A DNA stretch of 64,000 bases from NCBI GenBank assembly GCA_013360915.1, contig JABWAT010000005.1:1-64000 (forward strand), read 5' to 3'. Shown piece after piece: positions 51,938 to 59,804 of this stretch. The DNA comes from Bacteroidota bacterium (GTDB lineage Bacteria; Bacteroidota; JABWAT01). The notes below the pieces were generated by a model. That model worked only from the letters and a program-made list of their open reading frames with translations, made no database searches and was not told the DNA's origin. The position numbers and the translations under genes were made by a program. The first letter of the stretch is position 1, and each line of letters begins with the position of its first letter.

Positions 51938-52633
51938 TCAGGGAACGATTCCGAGCAATTCCACTTCAAACAGCAGAATGGAACCAGGAGGAATTGGTCC
52001 GTTGCCCTGATTGCCATATCCCAGATTTGGAGGGACAATCAGCTCAATTTTTCCGCCTTCTTTCATAAGCAGTATCCCTTCGGTCCAGCCGGCAATCACT
52101 CCATCCAAAGAAAATTCGATGGGTTCGCCCCGTTTATAAGAACTGTCAAACTCCTGCCCATTGGTGAGGGTACCACGGTAATGAACCCGCACTTTTGAAT
52201 CGGATCCCGGCTTCCTCCCCGTTCCTTCCTTCACCATCTTATACATCAGACCGCTGGGTGTCACCTGAATACCGGGTTTTTTTGCCATGGAGTTGAGGAA
52301 TTTTTCGTTTTCCTCTGCCTGTTTCTCGTCGCGTTTTGCCATGGCTTCCATTTGTTTCTGCTGCATGATCATCTGAAATGCTCTGATCAGACCTGCGGTT
52401 TGTTCTTCGGTCAGATGCCCTTCCAGACCTGCAAAACCATCCTGGAAACCACGGGAAACCAGCTCCGGATTCAGGTCAAATTCGTTAACCCTGAAATTTT
52501 TTCCCATATCCTGACCAATGGAATAACTGATGCTGTCGCGCTGATCCTTCATGGATACCGGGCCGGAATTCTGTCCGCAGGCGGTCAACGGAATCAGCGT
52601 CAGTAGCAGGAAGGGAAAGAAATGACTTTTCAT
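51938..52633 (-). CDS. FKBP-type peptidyl-prolyl isomerase, lipoprotein
   Basis: The 231-residue protein has a lipoprotein signal with the lipobox LTAC (C19). An FkpA/Mip-type N-terminal helical dimerisation domain (~30-120) and a C-terminal FKBP domain (~125-231) follow. The latter has VRVHYRGTLTNGQEFDSS, GVIAGWTEG and PPNLGYGNQGNGPIPPGS, with the aromatic pocket residues intact. It should speed folding of exported proteins at the outer or inner membrane. It lies 26 bases after the inactive amidohydrolase gene, in one operon with it. Confidence 0.93.
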   Translation of the reverse strand: MKSHFFPFLLLTLIPLTACGQNSGPVSMKDQRDSISYSIGQDMGKNFRVNEFDLNPELVSRGFQDGFAGLEGHLTEEQTAGLIRAFQMIMQQKQMEAMAKRDEKQAEENEKFLNSMAKKPGIQVTPSGLMYKMVKEGTGRKPGSDSKVRVHYRGTLTNGQEFDSSYKRGEPIEFSLDGVIAGWTEGILLMKEGGKIELIVPPNLGYGNQGNGPIPPGSILLFEVELLGIVP

Positions 52634-52659
52634 GTAGATGTCCTGTTAGTTGTGAAAAA

Positions 52660-53865
52660 TTAGTAGCAGGTCTGGCTGACGATCCGGCCATTGATCAGAA
52701 CGGTGCAGACCCGTGTGGTGTATTCGAACGGATCTCCGGTCAGAACAACCACATCGGCATCCTTACCCGGATCGAGGCTCCCCGTCCGGTGGCCAATGCC
52801 AAGAATGGTTGCTGCATCGAGAGTCAGGGCCTTCAGGGTCCGTTCCAGACCCAATCCGTTTGCTGCATATAACCCGGCCTCAAACAAAACCACACGGGTT
52901 TTGGGAACATATTCTTCATAGCCCGACTGGAAGGCAAACGGAACAGATGCCTCTGCCAGCATCCGGGCCGATTCAAACGTTGAATTCTTTAGATCACCCA
53001 TGGTGCGAACCATGGAGGGCTGCAGCAGAACCGGACAGCCTGCTTTCCGGAGTTCAGGAATCATTTTCCATGCTTCCGCGGCTCCATCCAGCACCAGATC
53101 CAGATTAAACTCCTGTGCAAGCCGGATTGCCGACTGAATATCAGCCTGACTGTTCGCATAAATCAGGGCCTTGTCCTCCCTGCTGAGCAAACGGGAAAGG
53201 GACTCAAGACGCAGATCCGTCGCCGGATATTTCGAAGGATCTTTAGTGGCTTTCTTCTCACGGTATTCTCTGGCTTTGATCAGGTCGGCCCTGAGCATGG
53301 CAATGGCCTTTGCCCGGGTGCCTGGCGATTGAAAATGGCGGGAAGGTCCTTTTCCGACGGTGATGGCCTGCATGGTTTCCTGATCAATCAGATCTCCATC
53401 TGCCGATTCACCCAGGGTCTTCACAATGAAGGTTTGTCCTGAAATCAGGGCGCCGGGGGCATGGCCGGTGTGAATGGTGGTTACGCCAAAGCTCTGCAGC
53501 CATTTTACCAGTTCATCTTTCGGATTGTAGGCATCCACGGCTCTCAATTCGGGTTGAATGGCCGAAGTCAGGTCAAGCTGATCCTGATCATGGGGCTGGT
53601 TCAGCACACCGGTCAGTCCGACAACCGTCCGGGCATCAATAAATCCGGGAGTAACCACTTTTCCACTGATCACCTTGTAACCGGCGGGAATTGAGACCGA
53701 ATCGGCCGGGCCGACCTGTTCAATTTTTCCGTTATTCACCAGAACCACGCCATTGGAAACCGGGGGTTTGCTGACCCGGTAAACCATTTCACCCCGGATG
53801 GCAACCTGCGAAAACAGACTGGCAGGTAATAAAATCAATCCGGTTAAAAAGAAAAATTGTTTCAT
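52660..53865 (-). CDS. Amidohydrolase-like protein lacking metal ligands
   Basis: The 401-residue protein has a signal peptide (~1-19) and the amidohydrolase fold with the C-terminal block GSLDPGKDADVVVLTGDPFEY. Every metal-site motif of its neighbour is altered. The strand-1 HxH is ART (A78, T80), FHTHRHD is IYANSQAD, LHHVSE is LDGAAE and FHTDDP is FQSGYE. It is therefore probably not a hydrolase and may be a structural or regulatory partner. The start overlaps the active paralog gene by ATGA, and the frame is intact. Confidence 0.85.
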   Translation of the reverse strand: MKQFFFLTGLILLPASLFSQVAIRGEMVYRVSKPPVSNGVVLVNNGKIEQVGPADSVSIPAGYKVISGKVVTPGFIDARTVVGLTGVLNQPHDQDQLDLTSAIQPELRAVDAYNPKDELVKWLQSFGVTTIHTGHAPGALISGQTFIVKTLGESADGDLIDQETMQAITVGKGPSRHFQSPGTRAKAIAMLRADLIKAREYREKKATKDPSKYPATDLRLESLSRLLSREDKALIYANSQADIQSAIRLAQEFNLDLVLDGAAEAWKMIPELRKAGCPVLLQPSMVRTMGDLKNSTFESARMLAEASVPFAFQSGYEEYVPKTRVVLFEAGLYAANGLGLERTLKALTLDAATILGIGHRTGSLDPGKDADVVVLTGDPFEYTTRVCTVLINGRIVSQTCY

Positions 53866-55163
53866 TGATGACCTCCGCCGAGATCATGATGATCATACAG
53901 CAAATCGCGGTAAATCTGATATCCGCCGGTGGCATAAGCCTTGTCTGCAGGATTCTGCCTGTCAAACACTTTCTTTCCCTCGACCCACGTTTGTTCCACC
54001 GTTGTGTAAACACTGAACGGGTCACCGGAAAGAATGACCAGGTCGGCTGATTTTCCGGGTGCGAGGGAACCGACTTTCTTTTCAAGTCCCAGCATCTCTG
54101 CCCCGGCAATGGTTAATCCTTCCAGCGCCTTTTCCCTGTTCATGCCGAACCGGACAGCCATGGCAGCAGACCGGAGAAAGAGTCTGGAATCGGTAATCGG
54201 GTCATCGGTATGAAATGCCACACGGGCGCCTGCAGAATCAAGAATGGCCCCGGTCCGCGGACTTAAATTGGCTGCCTCCAGTTTACCGCCGGGCGAGTCG
54301 ATGACAATAATGGAAGATGGAATACCGGCCCTGGCAATTTCACCGGCCACCATCCAGCCCTCAGAGACGTGATGAAGGACGACTTTGAATTGGAATTCTT
54401 TAGATAGGCGGATGGCGGTCATGATATCATCATGCCGGTGTGTATGAAAATGCACAATCCGTTTTCCATTCAGGATTTCCAGCATGGATTCCATCTGCAA
54501 ATCTCTGGCCGGACGTTTGGAGGCATCGCTACCCGCCTGATCCAGTTTCTTTTTATAATCCTGAGCACGGACAAACAAGTCGCGCATCATGGCTGCACTT
54601 TTTGAACGGGTTCCGGGAAAAGGACCGGATGTCCGCATGGAATTTGTTCCATTGGCCATTTTCATTCCGCCGTAAACCGTACGGGTGTCATCGGTGTGGA
54701 TCAGCAAGTCTTCTGCGGTCTTCCCAAACCGCATTTTCAGGTAAACCGTCTGACCACTCATCAGGTGTCCTGAACCCGGCATCACGTTAACGGTGGTGAT
54801 TCCTCCTGCCCTGGCCCGCATGAATGTGTCACTTTGCGGATCAACCGAATCGAGAATCCTTACATCGGGATTCAGTGCGGATGTTCCGTCACCACCATCT
54901 CCCTGTCCGAGATGGGAATGGGTATCGACCAGACCGGGGATGATGACCTTGCCTTTGCAATCAATGATTTCGGCTCCCTCAGGAATCTGAAGAGTCCCGG
55001 CAGCACCCATGGCCGCAATGGTTTCACCCTCGGTAATCAACACTCCATTCTGTATGACCGGTGCTTTCACCGGATGGATGGTTGCGCCGGTAAACACTCT
55101 GGTCTGAGCCAGAACGCCCGAAGCAGCCATGAGGAAAATACAGACCCACGTACCTGACTTCAT
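53862..55163 (-). CDS. Secreted amidohydrolase (imidazolonepropionase-like)
   Basis: The 433-residue protein has a signal peptide (~1-20) and a complete metal-dependent amidohydrolase site: DTHSHLG (H82, H84), HFHTHRHDDI (~235-245), LHHVSEGW (~262) and FHTDDP (~315). The small beta domain closes with GSLAPGKSADLVILSGDPF. Family members hydrolyse amides or cyclic imides; the envelope location suggests a peptide- or wall-derived substrate, but none is shown. It is coupled to the inactive paralog downstream. Confidence 0.9.
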   Translation of the reverse strand: MKSGTWVCIFLMAASGVLAQTRVFTGATIHPVKAPVIQNGVLITEGETIAAMGAAGTLQIPEGAEIIDCKGKVIIPGLVDTHSHLGQGDGGDGTSALNPDVRILDSVDPQSDTFMRARAGGITTVNVMPGSGHLMSGQTVYLKMRFGKTAEDLLIHTDDTRTVYGGMKMANGTNSMRTSGPFPGTRSKSAAMMRDLFVRAQDYKKKLDQAGSDASKRPARDLQMESMLEILNGKRIVHFHTHRHDDIMTAIRLSKEFQFKVVLHHVSEGWMVAGEIARAGIPSSIIVIDSPGGKLEAANLSPRTGAILDSAGARVAFHTDDPITDSRLFLRSAAMAVRFGMNREKALEGLTIAGAEMLGLEKKVGSLAPGKSADLVILSGDPFSVYTTVEQTWVEGKKVFDRQNPADKAYATGGYQIYRDLLYDHHDLGGGHQ

Positions 55164-55232
55164 ATCTTTTCCCGATAGGTAAAGGGGGCAAAGAACGGGA
55201 AGCAGACCGGAGTTTGCAAACGAACCGGCCCG

Positions 55233-56477
55233 TCAGGAAGGGAGGATCGGACGGGGAGTAAAAAAACCCGTTGCCTGCGGAATCGGAAGCGAGTACAGGT
55301 TATCAATCCGTATTTCCAAAGGTGGTTGTGTATCGCCCGATTCAGGGATCGTGAGAGCAAATCCGGCCAATCCCCCCGGATGCGTTCCATCCATCACCGA
55401 AAATCTGGTCCAGGAGGAAGCCGTACAAACCGATAAAACCTGATCACCCCTCACCAGACTGATTGAGGGATGGTTTTTCTCAGGAATCCACACGGTGCCC
55501 GATAAAACACCCGGAAGCCGGTTGTAAATATGAACAACCGGTCCTGTCAGACGGCGTGAGCTTCCGATTTTCCAGCCAGACAGGAACCGGACGAACCGGT
55601 TTTTCCAGATTTTTCCGGGGAAAGGACGGATTTTTTTCCTGAAGGGTACCGGAACCGCTGCCAGCACCAGACTTCTGAGCATCAGGGCCAGCAGGTAAAC
55701 CGTTGCGGTTAAGGACCACTTACCGATTCCCAAAACAGACCAAACCACCTGAATCTGGCGCAGATAAATGGATATGAGGTTCAGGTAGTTGACCGACCAG
55801 GAGGAGGTTGTACTTCCATCCCATTTGTTTTTGATATATACAAAAGAATCGAGCCACCGGAAACGTCCCATGAGAGCCAGTCCGGAGAGCCACACTCTTT
55901 CTGTGTACATTTTTTTCCATGTCGGCCTGAAATAGTGCCCGGCGGCATGAACCGGGGCTGTTCTGAACAAGGCCTTCAGAGCCCCCAGCGCCAGGTGCCA
56001 GTGCTGGAAGAAAACAAATACATCCAGCGACCAGGTTTTCTGCTCAGTGAAACCGGCATAATCCACCGTTTCACCTGCAAGCACCTGCCCATCCAGTTCC
56101 CGACCCCGTGATGGACCGAAAACGGCAATTGCTTCCGGATCGGTTTCCAGGATTGAAACCATTTCCTTCAGGTTGCAGACTGGAAAGTGATCATCATGAG
56201 GAATCCAACGGAAGTAGGTGCCTTTTGCAGACTGCAGCAGCAGGTTATAATTATCAATCCATCCCTTCTGATCAGATGATTTCAGAAACCGGAATCGTGT
56301 ATCGCCGGCATAGCGGGCTTCAAGCCGTTCAATGGTATCATCCAATCCATGACGGTCCGATATGAGAATTTCAAGATTCGGATAGTCCATGGCATCGATA
56401 TTCCGGCAGATATTGTCGAAAAACCGGGCCGACCGGTACAGGGGAATTCCAACCGAAACCATCGGCCATTGAGCCAT
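55233..56477 (-). CDS. Glycosyltransferase family 2 with C-terminal extension
   Basis: The 414-residue protein has a GT-A domain (~1-240): VSVGIPLYRSARFFDNICRN, a divergent ILISDRHGLDDT in place of the usual SDNxSxD, and the metal site WIPHDDHF. A hydrophobic stretch (~245-285) may be one or two membrane segments. The last ~110 residues look beta-rich and match no family I know. It is coupled by TGATG to the FAD oxidoreductase gene. The acceptor is unknown. Confidence 0.75.
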   Translation of the reverse strand: MAQWPMVSVGIPLYRSARFFDNICRNIDAMDYPNLEILISDRHGLDDTIERLEARYAGDTRFRFLKSSDQKGWIDNYNLLLQSAKGTYFRWIPHDDHFPVCNLKEMVSILETDPEAIAVFGPSRGRELDGQVLAGETVDYAGFTEQKTWSLDVFVFFQHWHLALGALKALFRTAPVHAAGHYFRPTWKKMYTERVWLSGLALMGRFRWLDSFVYIKNKWDGSTTSSWSVNYLNLISIYLRQIQVVWSVLGIGKWSLTATVYLLALMLRSLVLAAVPVPFRKKIRPFPGKIWKNRFVRFLSGWKIGSSRRLTGPVVHIYNRLPGVLSGTVWIPEKNHPSISLVRGDQVLSVCTASSWTRFSVMDGTHPGGLAGFALTIPESGDTQPPLEIRIDNLYSLPIPQATGFFTPRPILPS

Positions 56478-57733
56478 CAGACCAGACTCCCGGCCAGAGC
56501 AGACCCGAGTTGTTTTTTTAACTGAAGTGCGTGATACGGTGCGCTGGTGAATTTTCCGGTGGAAATGGAGAAATATCCGTCTTTTTTCTGAACACCGATG
56601 TCATATCGTTCATGTAATTCACTGTCAGGAAGGGTGATATCCTTGTAGGAGCCGCGTGAAAAAATAATTCCGGCATCAACCAGCCCTACCTGAGAGTTTT
56701 CAATTCCAGGTACCAGATGTTTATACACTTCGAAGACGTCGGAAATCAATTGATTTCTGAATTCCTCGGGCGTCAGACCATTGCAGGCTGCTTCCCAGTC
56801 TGAAGGCGTTGAAATATCATTGCTCCAGCCTTTCATCACCACCGGGTACCAGGACAGGTAAGACCATTCAGAATGGGGATAGGTAACCAGGTCCCCATAC
56901 GCACCCAGCACATAAGTGAACGAGTCCCGAACAGGCAATTGGTCAGGTAACCTGATCATTAACCGGTATTTCAGGCGATTCACCCAGTGATAATCGGGAA
57001 CCAGACCCACCTGTTGATCAATCCGGATACGGTCTTCCCACAAACAATTGACAACCAGATCAGACTCATAGGTTTGAAGGGATCCATCAGCAGCAGACGT
57101 AACCACCCGGAAGCCTGCAGGGGAATCATGTACTTCCATCACCTTTTCGTTCAGCCTGATCTGCACGCGATCACCATTCCCGTTCAGCCTGGTCAATAAT
57201 TCCGTCCGGAATCCAACCAGATCCAGTGCGAGTTCACAGGTTTTCGCCCATGCCAGTCCCCTGTCGGGAGCAAATCCGACCGGGCATGAAATCGGTTCCC
57301 AGAACACCGGTTCCCTGAAACCCAGATAGTTCAGTTCAGGATCGGAAAGTTCACGGTGATAATCCTGAGCCAGCTGATCATAACATGCAAACAACCGGTC
57401 GGCCGGTACCATGGTATCGGTCATCACGGTGTAGGTAAACGGATTGGAGACCAGTGATTTCCAGGGAAACGGGGATCCGGTCAGTAAATCAAGACCCGGG
57501 GCAAACCTTAAGGCAGATCGCAGCATGAGAACCGGTGTTTTTCCGGTCGGATCATTGGCATAGACAAAGCCGAGGTGAATTTTTCCCTCATTCCGAAGGC
57601 TGGCCCTGTTGAACAGACTGGCAGCTTTATCGATAATGGTTACAGAAAATCCTTCTGATAGCAGGGCAAAGGCGGAGGAAAGTCCCTGAATTCCACCACC
57701 CAGAATCAATGCTTTTTTCAATTGAACAACCAT
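56477..57733 (-). CDS. FAD-dependent oxidoreductase (DAO family)
   Basis: The 418-residue protein starts with the dinucleotide-binding fold ALILGGGIQGLSSAFALLSEG followed by VTIIDKA. NRASLRNEGKIHLGF resembles the FAD/substrate loop of D-amino-acid oxidase-type enzymes such as glycine oxidase and ThiO. VVNCLWEDRI and the C-terminal RYDIGVQKKDGYFSISTGKFTS complete a single-chain flavoprotein. The substrate is unknown. Its stop overlaps the GT2 start, so it may modify the same glycan or lipid. Confidence 0.8.
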   Translation of the reverse strand: MVVQLKKALILGGGIQGLSSAFALLSEGFSVTIIDKAASLFNRASLRNEGKIHLGFVYANDPTGKTPVLMLRSALRFAPGLDLLTGSPFPWKSLVSNPFTYTVMTDTMVPADRLFACYDQLAQDYHRELSDPELNYLGFREPVFWEPISCPVGFAPDRGLAWAKTCELALDLVGFRTELLTRLNGNGDRVQIRLNEKVMEVHDSPAGFRVVTSAADGSLQTYESDLVVNCLWEDRIRIDQQVGLVPDYHWVNRLKYRLMIRLPDQLPVRDSFTYVLGAYGDLVTYPHSEWSYLSWYPVVMKGWSNDISTPSDWEAACNGLTPEEFRNQLISDVFEVYKHLVPGIENSQVGLVDAGIIFSRGSYKDITLPDSELHERYDIGVQKKDGYFSISTGKFTSAPYHALQLKKQLGSALAGSLV

Positions 57734-57902
57734 TCCTTAAGTGAAAATTGACTGCAAAGTAACGGACAGAGAAAAACCGGAAGCAAAAGGAGACTTCTTG
57801 GTTTTATCCGGAAAGAATTCCCGGTAATCCACCCCAAAGAGACCATTAACAGGAATCGTAAATTCCTGCCTCCGTGGAGAACCATCGATTTTTACGTGCA
57901 AT

Positions 57903-57948
57903 AAAAAACCCGCAAATCATTGAAATTCAACAACTTGCGGGTTTTTTT
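57903..57948 (-). terminator. Terminator of the tRNA transcript
   Basis: cccgcaa (57909-57915) pairs with ttgcggg (57935-57941), with six A before and seven T after, so it can act in both directions. It lies directly after the 3' end of the tRNA-Ser gene. Confidence 0.85.
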
Positions 57949-57950
57949 AG

Positions 57951-58036
57951 CGGAGGAGGTGAGATTCGAACTCACGATACCTTTCGGTATACACACTTTC
58001 CAGGCGTGCGCACTAGACCAACTATGCGACTCCTCC
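57951..58036 (-). tRNA. tRNA-Ser (GGA)
   Basis: On the minus strand the 86-base gene has acceptor arms GGAGGAG and CTCCTCC, discriminator G, a long variable arm (class II) and a GTTCGAAT T-loop. The anticodon GGA is at 58001-57999 within loop CTGGAAA. No CCA is encoded. Confidence 0.93.
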
Positions 58037-58068
58037 GGGAAGGGAATGCTTCCTTTTACAAACTGATG

Positions 58069-58142
58069 TGGGCCCTGCAGGGCTCGAACCTGCGACCAAT
58101 GGATTATGAGTCCACTGCTCTGACCGACTGAGCTAAGGGCCC
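58069..58142 (-). tRNA. tRNA with CAU anticodon, probably tRNA-Ile2
   Basis: The 74-base gene has acceptor GGGCCCT / AGGGCCC, discriminator A and anticodon CAU at 58108-58106 in loop CTCATAA. TTAGCTCAG and TTGGTCGC match the pattern of tRNA-Ile2, whose C34 is changed to lysidine, better than elongator tRNA-Met. The genes lie 32 bases apart and share one terminator. Elongator Met remains possible. Confidence 0.9.
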
Positions 58143-58198
58143 CGAACCCTGAGGGGACCGCAAAGTTAGACAAACCAGTGAATCGATGCAACCGGTTT

Positions 58199-58705
58199 TC
58201 AGAAATTTGACTCATCGGTCCAGCGAACCAGTTTCCAGGGAGAGGTAGCCGTTGGCCGGCCCAGCTGGAATCGGGCAATACCATCCCCCTGAATGACATC
58301 CACCGAAGAAAAAACCACGCGGAGGGTAAATGCCCGCGAGAGAATGGCCTGAACCGAATCGACACGGTAATCCCTGAAATAACTCCACTCCAGTTCCAAC
58401 TGTTCACTGTTCCTGAACAGACCAGCTGTGGTTTTCATGTCCTCAGAACGGCCCCAGGACACATCGATACCCCGCTCGAAATCATAATAATTAAACTGAA
58501 AGCCATCATCCAGCAACTGACCGTAGAGGGTGGTGTCCTGTATCCGGTAGGCAGTTTTAAATGCTTCGTAAAATCCTTCGATCGTGACCTGGTTCCGGGT
58601 ACCCGTGTTCCCTGCATCTGATTCTGTGCCGACAGGAGGTGCAAACGGATTGTGGCAGGAGGTGAGAATCAGAAGACCAGCCAGAAGGAATCTGTTAAAT
58701 ATCAC
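58199..58705 (-). CDS. Hypothetical lipoprotein
   Basis: The 168-residue protein has a lipoprotein signal with LTSC (C17), then a domain of ~130 residues. An early FYEAFKTAYRIQDTTLYGQLLDDGFQF-type helix and a closing WKLVRWTDES strand resemble the NTF2/SnoaL fold. No function can be assigned. It overlaps mobA by 11 bases and is the last gene of its small operon. Confidence 0.75.
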   Translation of the reverse strand: MIFNRFLLAGLLILTSCHNPFAPPVGTESDAGNTGTRNQVTIEGFYEAFKTAYRIQDTTLYGQLLDDGFQFNYYDFERGIDVSWGRSEDMKTTAGLFRNSEQLELEWSYFRDYRVDSVQAILSRAFTLRVVFSSVDVIQGDGIARFQLGRPTATSPWKLVRWTDESNF

Positions 58706-59249
58706 GGATCAGATCCTCGGGTGTATTCAGATTTAAAAAATGCCGTGAATGGCTCTGTGGAACCGGAAGCAGCAAGGGATCAATCAGACCGAAAAAATAA
58801 TCCAGGGACCGGATATCACCTCTTTCGAGCATCAAATGGAGTTTTTTTGCCTGAGTGACCGGGCACAGACTGTGAAGGACCTGCCGGTTACCCTCCTGAG
58901 TGACCGGAATGGTAAGCCGGAGAGGATCAGCTGAGTGCAAGAACCATTTCAGCCCCTCATCAGACAGGCAGGGCAAATCACCAGCAAGAAATAATACCGG
59001 CTCTGATGGGAATTCTTTCAACACCGACACCACTCCTCCTAACGGACCCGGGTAACCAGGCGTATCGTAAAGAATCCGGTCCGGCCCAGGTTCCAGTCCA
59101 TCCTGCTGACCAATCATCCATACCTGCGTGGCGTAAGGTCTGATCTGCCCGAATACCCGTTCAAGAAGGGGAGTTCCATTAATGGGCTCGGCAAGTTTGT
59201 TTCTGCCGAAGCGGGTCGATTTTCCTCCTGCTAAAACGGCCGCAATCAC
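58695..59249 (-). CDS. mobA: Molybdenum cofactor guanylyltransferase
   Basis: From a GTG at 59249 the protein has 184 residues. This start overlaps the preceding gene by GTGA and has AGG seven bases upstream, so it is preferred over the GTG at 59279. LAGGKSTRFGRNKL (nucleotide-binding), the PGPLGG loop and LAGDLPCLS (metal aspartate) are MobA hallmarks. It attaches GMP to molybdopterin. No molybdoenzyme or other moa/moe gene is in the window. Confidence 0.9.
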   Translation of the reverse strand: MIAAVLAGGKSTRFGRNKLAEPINGTPLLERVFGQIRPYATQVWMIGQQDGLEPGPDRILYDTPGYPGPLGGVVSVLKEFPSEPVLFLAGDLPCLSDEGLKWFLHSADPLRLTIPVTQEGNRQVLHSLCPVTQAKKLHLMLERGDIRSLDYFFGLIDPLLLPVPQSHSRHFLNLNTPEDLIRDI

Positions 59250-59719
59250 GCGCGACCTGCTTTCCCCTCTGCCACCCACATCAGTTGAACAAAATCACGG
59301 GCCACCTCTCGGCCATTCTTGCCTTTCAGCACTTGCATCACGGCCTGCTGGAAACTCATGATATACCCCTCTCCTGCAGTCAGTTCAATGGCCTGCAACA
59401 CATCGGCGAGCAGATGGGTGCTGGTCTGATTTTTCCCATCCTTCCGGCCGGAAATTTCCTGTTCTGCACTCAGGTGAAACCACTCCAGATCGGGCCAGGT
59501 TACCGTGACACCCGCTTTTCTGAACCGCTCAGAAAGACGCAGGTAAGCGGTCACCGGAAATTTTTTTGCCTGAAGCTGATAAAACTGAATCAGAGTCAGG
59601 GACAGCCCGCTCCGACGGATCAATTGCCATGGCCAGAAAACCACAAGAAGCAGCATTCCTGCAGCAATTAATGCCACAATTCCTGTCAGAATCATCAACA
59701 TGGTCATCCCATCTCTCAT
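59246..59719 (-). CDS. Small membrane protein, weakly FloA-like
   Basis: The 157-residue protein has one N-terminal membrane segment (~8-30), then a helical soluble domain. I do not recognise it with certainty. The layout RRSGLSLTLIQFYQLQAKKF, AGVTVTWPDLE and then a later AxxxT(A/G)xGYxxSFQQAV helix resembles the N-terminal half of flotillin-like FloA (UPF0365) proteins. It is far shorter and has no SPFH domain. It is coupled to mobA. Three in-frame ATGs (59719, 59707, 59701) could be the start. Confidence 0.65.
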   Translation of the reverse strand: MRDGMTMLMILTGIVALIAAGMLLLVVFWPWQLIRRSGLSLTLIQFYQLQAKKFPVTAYLRLSERFRKAGVTVTWPDLEWFHLSAEQEISGRKDGKNQTSTHLLADVLQAIELTAGEGYIMSFQQAVMQVLKGKNGREVARDFVQLMWVAEGKAGRA

Positions 59720-59804
59720 TTGTTATTCAGAGCAACCAGAAACTTCCGGCACTTTCTCAATACTATAATACGTTGTAACTTAACAGAATTTACTACTTTC
59801 TTAC

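Noticed and set aside
57892-58407. 171-codon open frame over the tRNA genes and terminator
   Set aside because: It reads through two clear tRNA structures and a terminator; no protein features.
59764-59769. TATAAT as -10 box of the hybrid kinase gene
   Set aside because: No acceptable -35 hexamer lies 16-18 bases upstream, and the lineage may not use this consensus.
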